From the NCBI RefSeq assembly GCF_043641075.1, contig NZ_JBHZRC010000001.1, positions 248,001-312,000 on the forward strand: a stretch of DNA of 64,000 nt. Reading direction: 5' to 3'. The DNA is from Bacillus_BD oryzisoli_A. Its GTDB lineage: Bacteria > Bacillota > Bacilli > Bacillales > Cytobacillaceae. How positions within the stretch are numbered: the stretch's first letter is position 1; every line of letters starts with the position of its first letter. This document shows positions 18,315 through 26,547 of this stretch, piece by piece. The position numbers and the translations under genes are program-made. The notes under the pieces are model-generated. The model had not been told where the DNA came from. It did no database searches and worked only from the letters and a program-made list of their open reading frames with translations.

Positions 18315-18372
18315 CAGCAGAAAAGGCTGATGCTGTACTGCTGATTATAGCTAAATTACAAAGTATACCTGG

Positions 18373-18403
18373 AAAAAGCTTGATATAAATTCAAGCTTTT
18401 TTA
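18373..18403 (+). terminator. Intrinsic terminator
   Basis: AAAAAGCTTG pairs with CAAGCTTTTTT downstream of the HNH gene. Confidence 0.8.
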
Positions 18404-18571
18404 ATGGAGAACGGTAGATTTATATAAGCCTAAAGTCCTATTAATCATTAAGCATTCAAAATATTCCCGGCATTTAACAAGGTCTAATAGACTAAATTGA
18501 TTTTTTCATCCATATTATTATTTGAAAATTTGATATAATTTAAATAGTAGTTTAAATAGGGGGCTAAAATC

Positions 18572-19126
18572 ATGAAAAAGGGGATTCAATTACTTATAAT
18601 GTGTTTCATTCTTCTTAGTATAACAGCCTGTAGTTATCCGACAATGAGCGAGGCCATTCCGTATCAGGTGAATCAAATTATACATACTGAGAAAATGAAC
18701 GATATTTCAATAGTTTTATATGATACGATAACGGAATTAGAGGAATTTACAGACAAAACCAAACCCGTCTTAGGAGTCGCTTTTCTAAAAGGCGATTCAA
18801 AGGATGGTTGGGATAATGTAGGTCCTAACGGATGGAAAAATAAGGGAAATGACCAAATAACAATCTATAAAGAGGATTTTCGTGATTATGATAAGGAGGG
18901 CAATATAACTTCAGATCTTTCCATTATGTATGGGGAAATCGTTAGTCCCGAAATCAATAAAATTGAAACACTTGCTGTCGGAGAAACAGACAAATACAAT
19001 GAAGCCATAATGATAGAGAAAAACAAAAAACGTTACTATTTAGCAATCGGTAAGAAAACGAGTATAAAAGCTTTATCAGCCAATGGTGACACTATTTACC
19101 AGGAGGATTGGGTTTTAGAAGACTAA
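18572..19126 (+). CDS. Putative lipoprotein
   Basis: Exported protein of 184 residues. Residues 1-20 form a signal peptide with lipobox SITAC (Cys20), so the mature protein should be lipid-anchored on the outer face of the membrane. The remainder is a soluble domain without a family I recognise. A TATAAT box lies about 45 bp upstream, and a terminator follows. Confidence 0.8.
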   Translation: MKKGIQLLIMCFILLSITACSYPTMSEAIPYQVNQIIHTEKMNDISIVLYDTITELEEFTDKTKPVLGVAFLKGDSKDGWDNVGPNGWKNKGNDQITIYKEDFRDYDKEGNITSDLSIMYGEIVSPEINKIETLAVGETDKYNEAIMIEKNKKRYYLAIGKKTSIKALSANGDTIYQEDWVLED

Positions 19127-19142
19127 AAGTTTCTATATAAGT

Positions 19143-19170
19143 AAAAGGAGACATAGCGTCTCCTTTTTTT
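19143..19170 (+). terminator. Intrinsic terminator
   Basis: AAAAGGAGAC-atagc-GTCTCCTTTT followed by T residues. Confidence 0.87.
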
Positions 19171-19209
19171 ATGGAATAGGCATAGTAAGAAAGACAGTAA
19201 AATGGATTT

Positions 19210-19467
19210 TTATTTTGAAAAAACCTCACTGATAAGCCCGACAATTACAACAACAATAACGGCACCGATAACTGCGGGAATTAAATAAAAGCCTGCAATG
19301 ACGGGTCCCCATGCACCAAATATACCGTGTCCAATCCAAGTCCCAATAAATCCGGCAATAATTGAACCAAACACACCACCGGGCATGTCAAAAGGAACTA
19401 GTTTCTCCGCAACATAACCAATCATTAATGAAACAATGATGGAAATAATAAATGCTGTAACACTCAT
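19210..19467 (-). CDS. GlsB/YeaQ/YmgE family stress-response membrane protein
   Basis: Protein of 85 residues with three hydrophobic helices and the family's Gly-rich core (GGVFGSIIAGFIGTWIG). The former name transglycosylase-associated protein has no biochemical support. Members are induced by stress in many bacteria. The start has AAAGGAG. Monocistronic. Confidence 0.9.
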   Translation of the reverse strand: MSVTAFIISIIVSLMIGYVAEKLVPFDMPGGVFGSIIAGFIGTWIGHGIFGAWGPVIAGFYLIPAVIGAVIVVVIVGLISEVFSK

Positions 19468-19602
19468 TTACAAAACTCCTTTTTCTCAATATATGCCTGA
19501 CAGCTATTATTGGTATGGGAACAAACTAACTATTTGGATATATGTTCTCGAATTTGCAAATACCTATCAACTGTCCTTTAGAATGTAAGTACGGAAATAA
19601 TA

Positions 19603-19677
19603 AAGTAATTACTTACATTCTATATTGACATAGGAGAGGAAAAACCAAATAATAAAAGTGAGTAATTACTCACTTTT
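19603..19677. promoter_or_regulatory. Promoter with two TetR-type operators for the ABC exporter
   Basis: TTGACA (19625-19630), a 17-bp spacer and AATAAT (19648-19653) form a sigma-A promoter. It is bracketed by AAGTAATTACTT at 19603-19614 and a perfect 24-bp palindrome at 19654-19677 centred on GAGTAATTACTC. A wider inverted repeat, GAATGTAAGT...ACTTACATTC, spans 19581-19620. Shared cores and positions suggest binding by the TetR protein encoded at the end of this operon. Confidence 0.75.
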
Positions 19678-19694
19678 TCTAGGAGGTGTTGGTG

Positions 19695-20417
19695 ATGGGT
19701 GTCAGTATTGAAATTGAAAACATCAGCAAGAGCTTTGGTAAGAAGCAGGTATTAAACGGGGTTCAGTTAGCGATTTCAGAAGGGAAATTATATGGGCTAA
19801 TTGGTCCGTCCGGTGCTGGAAAAACGACGCTGGTCAAAATGATTGTCGGTATGGATAAATCTAATTCAGGCTTTATAAAAGTACTTAATAAACAGATGCC
19901 AAACTTAGAGGTTCTTAAAGATATTGGGTATATGGCACAATCGGATGCATTATATTCATCTTTGACAGGGAAAGAAAATCTTACCTTTTTTGCATCACTG
20001 TACAAGTTGAATAAAGCAGAAATGCAGAAACGTATTTCATATACAGCCAGCTTAGTTAACCTTACAAATGAACTAAATAAAAAGGTCTCAGCCTATTCCG
20101 GCGGGATGAAACGACGATTATCTCTTGCCATTGCATTAATCCATAATCCTAAAATTCTTATATTAGATGAGCCAACGGTTGGAATTGACCCTGAATTAAA
20201 AATAGGGATATGGAATGAATTATTGCGCTTAAAAAAAGAAGGGAAAACGATTATTGTAACAACGCATGTAATGGATGAAGCTGAAAGATGTGATTTTATT
20301 GCTATGGTTAGAGATGGACAAATCTTAACGAGTGGAACGCCAGACGAATTAAAACAGTTGTACCATGCCAGGACTTTTGATGAAGTATTTCTTAATGCTG
20401 GGAGGCTGGAAGCATGA
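19695..20417 (+). CDS. ABC transporter ATP-binding protein
   Basis: ABC ATPase of 240 residues: Walker A GPSGAGKTT (residues 37-45), signature YSGGMKRRL (near 138), Walker B ILILDEPT (near 158) and switch His in VTTHVMDEAE. It is an ABC-2 type exporter ATPase, possibly for drugs or an antimicrobial peptide. I choose ATG 19695 because AGGAGGTG at 19681-19688 is at correct spacing. It overlaps the permease by 4 bp. Confidence 0.92.
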   Translation: MGVSIEIENISKSFGKKQVLNGVQLAISEGKLYGLIGPSGAGKTTLVKMIVGMDKSNSGFIKVLNKQMPNLEVLKDIGYMAQSDALYSSLTGKENLTFFASLYKLNKAEMQKRISYTASLVNLTNELNKKVSAYSGGMKRRLSLAIALIHNPKILILDEPTVGIDPELKIGIWNELLRLKKEGKTIIVTTHVMDEAERCDFIAMVRDGQILTSGTPDELKQLYHARTFDEVFLNAGRLEA

Positions 20418-21475
20418 GAACGACAGCTTTAGTAAAAAGAATTTGTTTGGAGATGTTCCGTGATAAGCGAACGCTGGCACTATTATTTGTAGCACCATTA
20501 CTTATTCTTAGTCTAATGTATTTATTATTTAATGGGGATACAGTCAAACCCAAAGTAGGGGTAGTTAATGTAGAGCAAGGTCTCATTGAGAAATTTGAAG
20601 ATGCAGGTTTTTACATTAGCAAATATCAAGAACTTAATGATGCAAAGGATACGGTTGTTAAAGAAGAGCTTGATGGTTTATTACAACAAGACAAGGCTAA
20701 TCATTTTACCTTAACCCTGCTAAATGATGATCCTAGTATAGCCAAACAGTTACAAATGAAGGTCAATCAAATCCTAACCACATATACACAAACTGTATTC
20801 ACAAATCAAGTTCAACAGATCAATCTTCAGAAAGTTAATATAGAAACAGCCTATGTATATGGCAGTCATGACACCGTTTTCTTTGATGTATTAAGTCCAA
20901 TATTAATCGGTTTCTTTGTCTTCTTTTTTGTGTTTCTGATTTCAGGAATTGGGTTATTAAAGGAGCGAACAACTGGTACGTTAGAAAGGTTAATGTCAAC
21001 ACCAATCCGTCGGGGAGAAATCGTTTCAGCCTATTTAATTGGATTTGGAATGTTTGCTGTCATTCAAACTGTGATTGTCGTCTTTTATGCCATTAATGTA
21101 TTAGATATTGTACTTGTTGGCTCCCTTTGGAATGTAATCCTAATCAACTTACTATTAGCTTTAGTTGCTTTATCTTTAGGAATTCTATTATCAACATTTG
21201 CAGCCACTGAATTTCAAATGGTTCAGTTTATTCCGATTGCTATTATTCCTCAAATCTTCTTTTCTGGAATTCTGCCGCTTGAAGGGATGGCAGGATGGCT
21301 ACAATGGGTAGCGAAGGTTATGCCTTTATATTATGCAGCAGATGCACTTAAGGGAGTTATGTATATGGGACTGGGTTTAGGGGATATTACCTTTGATTTA
21401 GCGGCCTTAGTTCTATTTGCATTTATCTTTATTATTCTAAATATCTTTGCGTTGAAACGATATCGAAAATTATAA
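20414..21475 (+). CDS. ABC-2 type permease
   Basis: Membrane subunit of 353 residues: one N-terminal helix (near 22-40), an extracytoplasmic domain of about 120 residues, then five helices from residue 160 on. LKERTTGTLERLMSTPIRRGEI is the conserved coupling region of ABC-2 permeases. Start codon overlaps the ATPase stop (ATGA), indicating coupled translation. Together the two subunits should form a dimeric efflux pump. Confidence 0.92.
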   Translation: MRTTALVKRICLEMFRDKRTLALLFVAPLLILSLMYLLFNGDTVKPKVGVVNVEQGLIEKFEDAGFYISKYQELNDAKDTVVKEELDGLLQQDKANHFTLTLLNDDPSIAKQLQMKVNQILTTYTQTVFTNQVQQINLQKVNIETAYVYGSHDTVFFDVLSPILIGFFVFFFVFLISGIGLLKERTTGTLERLMSTPIRRGEIVSAYLIGFGMFAVIQTVIVVFYAINVLDIVLVGSLWNVILINLLLALVALSLGILLSTFAATEFQMVQFIPIAIIPQIFFSGILPLEGMAGWLQWVAKVMPLYYAADALKGVMYMGLGLGDITFDLAALVLFAFIFIILNIFALKRYRKL

Positions 21476-21504
21476 ATAACTAGGGAGGAAGGAGGTAGAA
21501 ACGG

Positions 21505-22161
21505 TTGTCTAAGAAAAGTCTTTTGGATGAAATGATTGCGCAAACGAAAATATCCAAGAAAAATACCGATAAGCAGCAAAAAATAGCCGAAACAGCTGTA
21601 AAAATGTTTGCCGAGAAGGGGTATGCAAATACTTCAACAAGTGAGATAGCAAAGGGTGCAGGTGTTGCAGAAGGAACAATTTTCCGCCATTATGGAACGA
21701 AGGATAATTTATTGCTAGCCGTCATTCTTCCATTTATTAAAGAGTCATTGCCATCGATGGCTGAGAATGTTATCAAAGAAGTCTATTCTGAAGACAAAAG
21801 CTTTGAGGAATTTCTGAAGGCATTCTTGCAAAATCGCTGGTATTTTATTTTTGATAATCAGGAGCTATTTAAAGTAATTGTAAAAGAGCTATTGTATAGT
21901 GAAGATTTGAAAAAAGAATTGCTGCCTTTTTTTTCTGAAACGGTATTAAAGCGTCTTTTAAAAATAATTAATCTTTATAAAGGCAGAGGAGAACTATCGG
22001 ATCTTCCAAGCGACAAAATATTAAAAATGATGTTTACCTTAATAGCTGGTTATTTTGTATCAAGCTTTGTCCTATCGTTAGAACCCTCAACAAATGTGCC
22101 AACTGATGAAATTAACCAGCTGGTTCAATTTATCATGAACGGAATTAGAAAAGAAATCTAA
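21505..22161 (+). CDS. TetR family transcriptional regulator
   Basis: Regulator of 218 residues with an N-terminal helix-turn-helix (about residues 25-70: AVKMFAEKGYANTSTSEIAKGAGVAEGTIFRHYGTKDNLL, given here as the signature region of the family). The C-terminal ligand domain is divergent. It starts with TTG behind AAGGAGGT. As third gene of the operon it likely represses the whole unit through the palindromes at 19603-19677, with an exported toxic compound as the likely inducer. Confidence 0.9.
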   Translation: MSKKSLLDEMIAQTKISKKNTDKQQKIAETAVKMFAEKGYANTSTSEIAKGAGVAEGTIFRHYGTKDNLLLAVILPFIKESLPSMAENVIKEVYSEDKSFEEFLKAFLQNRWYFIFDNQELFKVIVKELLYSEDLKKELLPFFSETVLKRLLKIINLYKGRGELSDLPSDKILKMMFTLIAGYFVSSFVLSLEPSTNVPTDEINQLVQFIMNGIRKEI

Positions 22162-22183
22162 ATCTAAATAAGAATGATAATGA

Positions 22184-22212
22184 GGAGAGCATATAGAATG
22201 CTCTCCTTTATT
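22184..22212 (+). terminator. Terminator of the ABC-tetR operon
   Basis: GGAGAGCAT pairs with ATGCTCTCC followed by TTTATT. Confidence 0.8.
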
Positions 22213-22469
22213 ACAACAATGAGAAACAGGCAATACTTATAGAATACTCAGCTTACGTCAATGATGGCATACGTAATAAGCCTTTTAATTTCGATACTGA
22301 ATTGCTTAAAAGGAACGCCACTCTTAAGATTAAGAAAAAAAGTGTTGGAAATAAACGAAAGAGAATATTCAAAGTATATCCCTCCACATTGAAGTATAGT
22401 GTCGGTTTCAACACTACCTTTATTTTTTACTAAAAAGGTAAATTCAATCACAGGATTATGAAAGTTAGA
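22213..22469. other. Intergenic stretch without a supported gene
   Basis: Part of a 340-bp gap. Both strands carry open frames of about 65 codons (for example 22248-22451 minus) but without ribosome binding sites or recognisable sequence. I see nothing firm here. Confidence 0.4.
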
Positions 22470-22495
22470 AAAAAAAACGCCAATTTTGGCGTTAG
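22470..22495 (-). terminator. Terminator of the 47-residue protein gene
   Basis: AACGCCAAAATTGGCGTT stem followed by a T run, read on the minus strand. Confidence 0.82.
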
Positions 22496-22503
22496 GTTAT
22501 AGA

Positions 22504-22647
22504 CTATTTAAGTTGATTTTTCTGAGAATTTTCATTCAATAAATTCCTGACATCTTGTACCATTTCATCAAATGTTTGATTTACTGAATCCATGATAGAA
22601 TCCTTGGGAGAATTTTGACTTAACTTATCGGAACTTTCTTTTTTCAC
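22504..22647 (-). CDS. Small hydrophilic protein, 47 residues
   Basis: Charged, probably helical peptide (MDSVNQTFDEMVQDVRNLLN region) without membrane segments. I start at GTG 22647 because GGAGGTG lies 6 bp upstream; a longer 66-codon frame from 22704 has no such site. It is followed by its own terminator. Unrecognised. Confidence 0.6.
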   Translation of the reverse strand: MKKESSDKLSQNSPKDSIMDSVNQTFDEMVQDVRNLLNENSQKNQLK

Positions 22648-22787
22648 CCTATTCACCTCCACTAAATTTAGCGTGTGTACTTTGTTAATAAATATTCTAA
22701 ACAATTTTTGTGAATTTTTTTAGCTATGTTTGATATGATTGCTGATAAAGAGAATATTCAATTTACTTATTAAAGGAGCAAGGATGA

Positions 22788-23741
22788 ATGACTCAATATG
22801 AATTAGCAACATTTGCAGGAGGCTGTTTTTGGTGTATGGTTGAACCGTTTGATCAACAGCCTGGAATTATAGAAGTGATTTCAGGCTATACAGGCGGATT
22901 TAAAGATAACCCTACATACGAGGATGTTTGTTCAAATACCACAGGACATTATGAAGCAGTACAAATTACGTTTGATCCAGGTATTTTTCCATATCAAAAA
23001 TTAATGAAATTATTTTGGCAGCAAATTGATCCCACTGATTCTGAAGGACAATTTAATGACCGCGGATCTTCCTACCGGACAGCAATCTTTTATCATAATG
23101 AGGAGCAGCGAAGGCTTGCTGAAGCCTCTAAGGAAGAGCTGAAGAAAAGCAATCGGTTTGAGAAGCCTATTGTTACCGAAATACTGCCAGCAAAAAGCTT
23201 TTTTCCTGCAGAAGAAAAGCACCAATATTATTATAGAAAGATTCCATTCCACTATAATTTATACAAAGAGGGATCAGGACGAGCAAAATTCATACGTGAA
23301 AACTGGAAAAAAAGGAAAAGTGATGAAGAATTACGTAAGGAGCTGACTCCTATTCAATATGAAGTCACAAGACATAATGCTACAGAGCCTCCATTTCAAA
23401 ATGAGTTTTGGAATCATACAGGAGAGGGAATTTATGTTGATATCATCTCAGGCGAACCATTATTTAGCTCTTTAGATAAATATGATGCAGGCTGTGGATG
23501 GCCTAGCTTTACCAAATCATTACGAAAGAATGAAATAGAGGAAAAGTTTGATACTTCTCACGGATTACGGCGTATAGAGGTTCGAGCAAAGACGTCTGAT
23601 TCACACTTAGGTCATGTATTTGATGATGGTCCTAAGCCATATGGCTCGAGATACTGCATTAATTCGGCTGCACTTCGCTTTGTTCCGAAGGATAAACTTG
23701 AAGAGGAAGGCTATGGCGAATTTAGAAATTTATTTTTATAA
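22788..23741 (+). CDS. msrAB: Bifunctional methionine sulfoxide reductase MsrA-MsrB
   Basis: Fusion protein of 317 residues that repairs both epimers of methionine sulfoxide. The MsrA domain covers about residues 1-155 with GGCFWC (catalytic Cys14). The MsrB domain covers about 170-310 with HxGHVFDDGP and RYCINS carrying the catalytic Cys. The MsrB zinc CxxC pairs appear to be missing, as in some zinc-free MsrB forms. The start has AAAGGAG. Single gene. Confidence 0.95.
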   Translation: MTQYELATFAGGCFWCMVEPFDQQPGIIEVISGYTGGFKDNPTYEDVCSNTTGHYEAVQITFDPGIFPYQKLMKLFWQQIDPTDSEGQFNDRGSSYRTAIFYHNEEQRRLAEASKEELKKSNRFEKPIVTEILPAKSFFPAEEKHQYYYRKIPFHYNLYKEGSGRAKFIRENWKKRKSDEELRKELTPIQYEVTRHNATEPPFQNEFWNHTGEGIYVDIISGEPLFSSLDKYDAGCGWPSFTKSLRKNEIEEKFDTSHGLRRIEVRAKTSDSHLGHVFDDGPKPYGSRYCINSAALRFVPKDKLEEEGYGEFRNLFL

Positions 23742-23756
23742 AAAGTATAAGGTAAT

Positions 23757-23797
23757 AAAACGCACTTCTCCTTTAATAAGGGGAAGTGTGCTTTATG
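23757..23797. terminator. Bidirectional terminator
   Basis: AAACGCACTTCTCCTT pairs with AAGGGGAAGTGTGCTTT between convergent genes, with G-T wobble. Confidence 0.8.
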
Positions 23798-23803
23798 TTT
23801 TCA

Positions 23804-24028
23804 TTAGTATGTGTAAAGAAAGCTTTCAACAAAATCATATACCTCATTTGTATTTAAGGTATTTTTCTTTAATTCTTTTTCAGCTTCCTTGATAAAAGGA
23901 AGGTATTGTGGAATATTATTAAGCTCTTTGATGGAAATTTCACCGCTGACTAATTGTAAAGCTGCGTTTTGTATTTCTCGATTTTCTGCTTGATATAAAA
24001 GATATGCAAGACAACTTATTCGATCCAT
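23804..24028 (-). CDS. Hypothetical protein, 74 residues
   Basis: Helical soluble protein with an N-terminal CLAYLLYQAENREIQ segment and an acidic C terminus. AAAGGTGG precedes the ATG at good spacing and the gene ends next to a shared terminator. I do not recognise the family. Confidence 0.6.
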   Translation of the reverse strand: MDRISCLAYLLYQAENREIQNAALQLVSGEISIKELNNIPQYLPFIKEAEKELKKNTLNTNEVYDFVESFLYTY

Positions 24029-24283
24029 TTCATTTCCACCTTTCTAAAACGTCTGTTCTGTTAATTTTTAATAAATTCAACATAATCAAGACAAAATCCT
24101 CCATTTTTATGGAAAATAGTTTGAGATAATCGTGATTTGTCTAAACTTTGTAAAAATAGGATAAAAGATCGATAAATTTGTAAATTATTTCGAAAAAAAT
24201 AGTAAAATCTATTAACACTATGAATAAATTAGTATATTATTATAAATGTTTAAAATAGAATAATTATGAAAGGGAGTGAAATA

Positions 24284-24688
24284 ATGGGAGTGCGTTTTTT
24301 AAAAATTGCAGCTGTATACTTTTTAATAGCTGTCTGTCTTGGACTTGTAATGGGTATTATCCATAACTTTTCGTTTACCTCAGTCCATGCACATTTAAAT
24401 CTTTTAGGCTGGGTATCAATGGCGATTTTCGGATTAATTTATTGTGTTTTTCCAAAAGTCGGTGAAACAAAATTGGCGAAGGCACATTTTTGGTTACATA
24501 ATATCGGTTTACCTTTAATGCAGGGTGTTTTATTTGTGCAATTAGTAACAGGTAATCAAGCACTTGTTGTTGGTACGATTATCGGTTCTTTGTTAGTCGT
24601 TCTGGGAGTGGTACTATTTGTTATTAATGTGCTTGCTCACATTAAAACAAGCAATTCTATATTCGCAAATAAAGATATTTCAATGTAA
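24284..24688 (+). CDS. Orphan heme-copper oxidase subunit I-like small membrane protein
   Basis: Membrane protein of 134 residues with four hydrophobic helices. VHAHLNLLGW, near residue 35, and the following His in HFWLHNIGLP resemble the helix-2 heme-ligand region of cytochrome oxidase subunit I/NorB proteins and of short cbb3-like orphans in bacilli. Redox function is unproven. I use ATG 24284, preceded by GGGAGTG; an in-frame ATG at 24266 lies before that site. No oxidase partner gene is nearby. Confidence 0.68.
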   Translation: MGVRFLKIAAVYFLIAVCLGLVMGIIHNFSFTSVHAHLNLLGWVSMAIFGLIYCVFPKVGETKLAKAHFWLHNIGLPLMQGVLFVQLVTGNQALVVGTIIGSLLVVLGVVLFVINVLAHIKTSNSIFANKDISM

Positions 24689-24696
24689 TGGAATTA

Positions 24697-24729
24697 CAAA
24701 AAAAGTTCCCTGTTTGAAGGGAACTTTTT
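24697..24729. terminator. Bidirectional terminator
   Basis: AAAAAGTTCCC-tgtttga-GGGAACTTTTT between convergent genes. Confidence 0.87.
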
Positions 24730-24730
24730 G

Positions 24731-25819
24731 TTATTCTATTTCTGATTGTATAGAGCATACCTTATTCCTTCCTGTAGTCTTTCCTTTATATAATGCTGTA
24801 TCAGCTTGTTTAACAAGATGATTCGGGTTTTGGGTCGTTTCCATGAATGTTGCAGCACCGATGGAAATGGTTAGGAAGATTCTTTTTCCATCAGGCAGGA
24901 TAAAAGGATGATTTTCGATACCTGAGCGAATTCCTTCTCCAATTTCTAAGGCTAGTTGATTGGAACAATTGAATAGAAGAACCGAGAATTCCTCACCGCC
25001 CATTCTTGAGATAATATCAAATGAGCGGGTATAAGTAGAAAGTAAAATCCCGAGTTGCCGTAAAACCTCATCACCAGCAAGATGCCCATATGTGTCATTT
25101 ACTTTCTTAAAATGATCAATATCAATAATTAAGAGAGATAACTTTTCATTGTCTGCCTTAGACTTTTCTATTGCTTTATGATAAGCAGAATGAAAATGAC
25201 GTACATTATATAGTCCTGTTAGAAAATCTGTAGTAGAATTTCTTTTCAACTCGTTAAAGGAACGATTGGATTGAACAATCATATTGGCACAATAATAAAT
25301 TAAAGCACCAGCAAACAAACTAATTCCCCAATAAGTAAACATAAGCTCATAGAAGCCTTTTGATCGGTCTAAAAGATAGAAAAAGCCTAACGAAAGCATG
25401 ACTAGGCTGAACAAATACATATAGACCCACTTTTTTAATTCAGAGACACGTAGGGAAGTAATAAAAGAAGAGAAAATTCCAATGAGCACCATATTTGTGA
25501 GTGAAATGAGTAGTGCTTCTACCGAACTAGTAATGAAAACAATTCTGTATAAACAAATAATTACGACGGAAATGCCCGCAGATAGAGGCCCCCCGTATAG
25601 TGCAGACATGAGAATACTAATATGTCTAAAATCCATAATAGTGGTTGGAGTTAATCGAATGGTAAAAAGCATTAAAAGGGAACCAAGAATTCCAGAGAAA
25701 AAACCAAATATAATCTTTCTCCAAAATGTATTGAAAAGAGAGCGGCCTCTAAAAATACTTCCACCAATAAATAAAAAGGTAATCACAATACAAACATGAA
25801 TAAATAAATCTTTTACCAT
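24731..25819 (-). CDS. Membrane-bound diguanylate cyclase (5TM-5TMR-like + GGDEF)
   Basis: Protein of 362 residues. Six or so hydrophobic helices occupy residues 5-190, including the PTTIMDFRHISILMSALYGG signature of 5TM-5TMR_LYT sensor regions. The GGDEF domain (about 195-355) has the metal site IDIDHFKKVND and an intact active site RMGGEEF, so c-di-GMP synthesis is expected. No RxxD inhibitory site is obvious just before the active site. The sensed ligand is unknown. The GGDEF remnant at 13874-14011 is similar in its ending. Confidence 0.93.
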   Translation of the reverse strand: MVKDLFIHVCIVITFLFIGGSIFRGRSLFNTFWRKIIFGFFSGILGSLLMLFTIRLTPTTIMDFRHISILMSALYGGPLSAGISVVIICLYRIVFITSSVEALLISLTNMVLIGIFSSFITSLRVSELKKWVYMYLFSLVMLSLGFFYLLDRSKGFYELMFTYWGISLFAGALIYYCANMIVQSNRSFNELKRNSTTDFLTGLYNVRHFHSAYHKAIEKSKADNEKLSLLIIDIDHFKKVNDTYGHLAGDEVLRQLGILLSTYTRSFDIISRMGGEEFSVLLFNCSNQLALEIGEGIRSGIENHPFILPDGKRIFLTISIGAATFMETTQNPNHLVKQADTALYKGKTTGRNKVCSIQSEIE

Positions 25820-26001
25820 GGTATATCCCCTGTTTTAATATAGTAAATAACTTATTATAACTGTAACTGACAAATTTAAGATATGAAATTAATCACAGTT
25901 AATCATGCTCATGAATTCCTACTATTATTTAGGCTATCATAAGTGGATTTTGAATAAACGTATAGAGGGGAATTTGAGGTGTTTGTAAAATGGACTTATA
26001 A

Positions 26002-26050
26002 GCCTGGTATGTCAGGAGGGAAGAATATGAAACCTACCAGGCCTAAGTAA
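26002..26050 (+). other. Inverted repeat enclosing an SD and a 7-codon ORF
   Basis: GCCTGGTA (26002-26009) and TACCAGGC (26035-26042) could pair. The loop contains GGAGGG, followed by an ATG frame of seven codons (MKPTRPK) ending in TAA at 26048-26050. No gene lies close downstream on this strand. It may be a leader fragment, a minus-strand terminator or chance. Confidence 0.3.
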
Positions 26051-26088
26051 CAAAAATACAACAAGGGTATATTTTTTGTTCATTTATC

Positions 26089-26232
26089 TTACAACATTTG
26101 GATTTCATTTTCTTTTACTAACATCACCTTTCTTGGTGATTTCTCGCTTCTTATCTCATATCGTCCATTTTTATAGTCATATAAGATAATATAAACTTCT
26201 CCAGCAAAAAGAACTTTGTCATTAATTGTCAT
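26089..26232 (-). CDS. Small protein, 47 residues
   Basis: Short gene with GGAGG 9 bp before the ATG. The product looks like a small beta-rich domain (VLFAGEVYIILYDYKNGRY) followed by a basic strand (RSEKSPRKVMLVKENE). No membrane segment. Unrecognised, but the ribosome binding site and codon use support it. Confidence 0.6.
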   Translation of the reverse strand: MTINDKVLFAGEVYIILYDYKNGRYEIRSEKSPRKVMLVKENEIQML

Positions 26233-26547
26233 ATTAATTCCTCCATTCAATATATTATATTTATATTTTAATTCAATTTTCGAACTAATTATTATATTTT
26301 GTAATATTATCTTACATGAAAAATGTTATTTGTGAAGCTATAGTTTATTTATTTTTTGTAAAAAATAAAAAAATAAGTCGAAAATTGCAATAATATAACT
26401 TAATTGAGTATCCAATACAGATACTACGTAAAATTTAGTAACATTTGTCAGTTTCGGTTACTTGACACCTTTTTTTGCCAATTTCCCTATACATAGAAAC
26501 AAATAGAACCTCTCAAAATAATAAAGATGTTAAGGGGGAGTTTTAGA
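26233..26547. other. AT-rich upstream region of the permease gene
   Basis: About 315 bp of AT-rich DNA. A TTGACA at 26462-26467 is followed by TATACA at 26488-26493, but the 20-bp spacer makes this a weak promoter candidate. Nothing else is identifiable. Confidence 0.35.

Noticed and set aside
22248..22451. 67-codon frame on the minus strand
   Set aside because: No ribosome binding site and no recognisable sequence; the opposite frame is equally open.
26462..26493. Sigma-A promoter before the permease
   Set aside because: TTGACA and TATACA are 20 bp apart, too far for a confident call.
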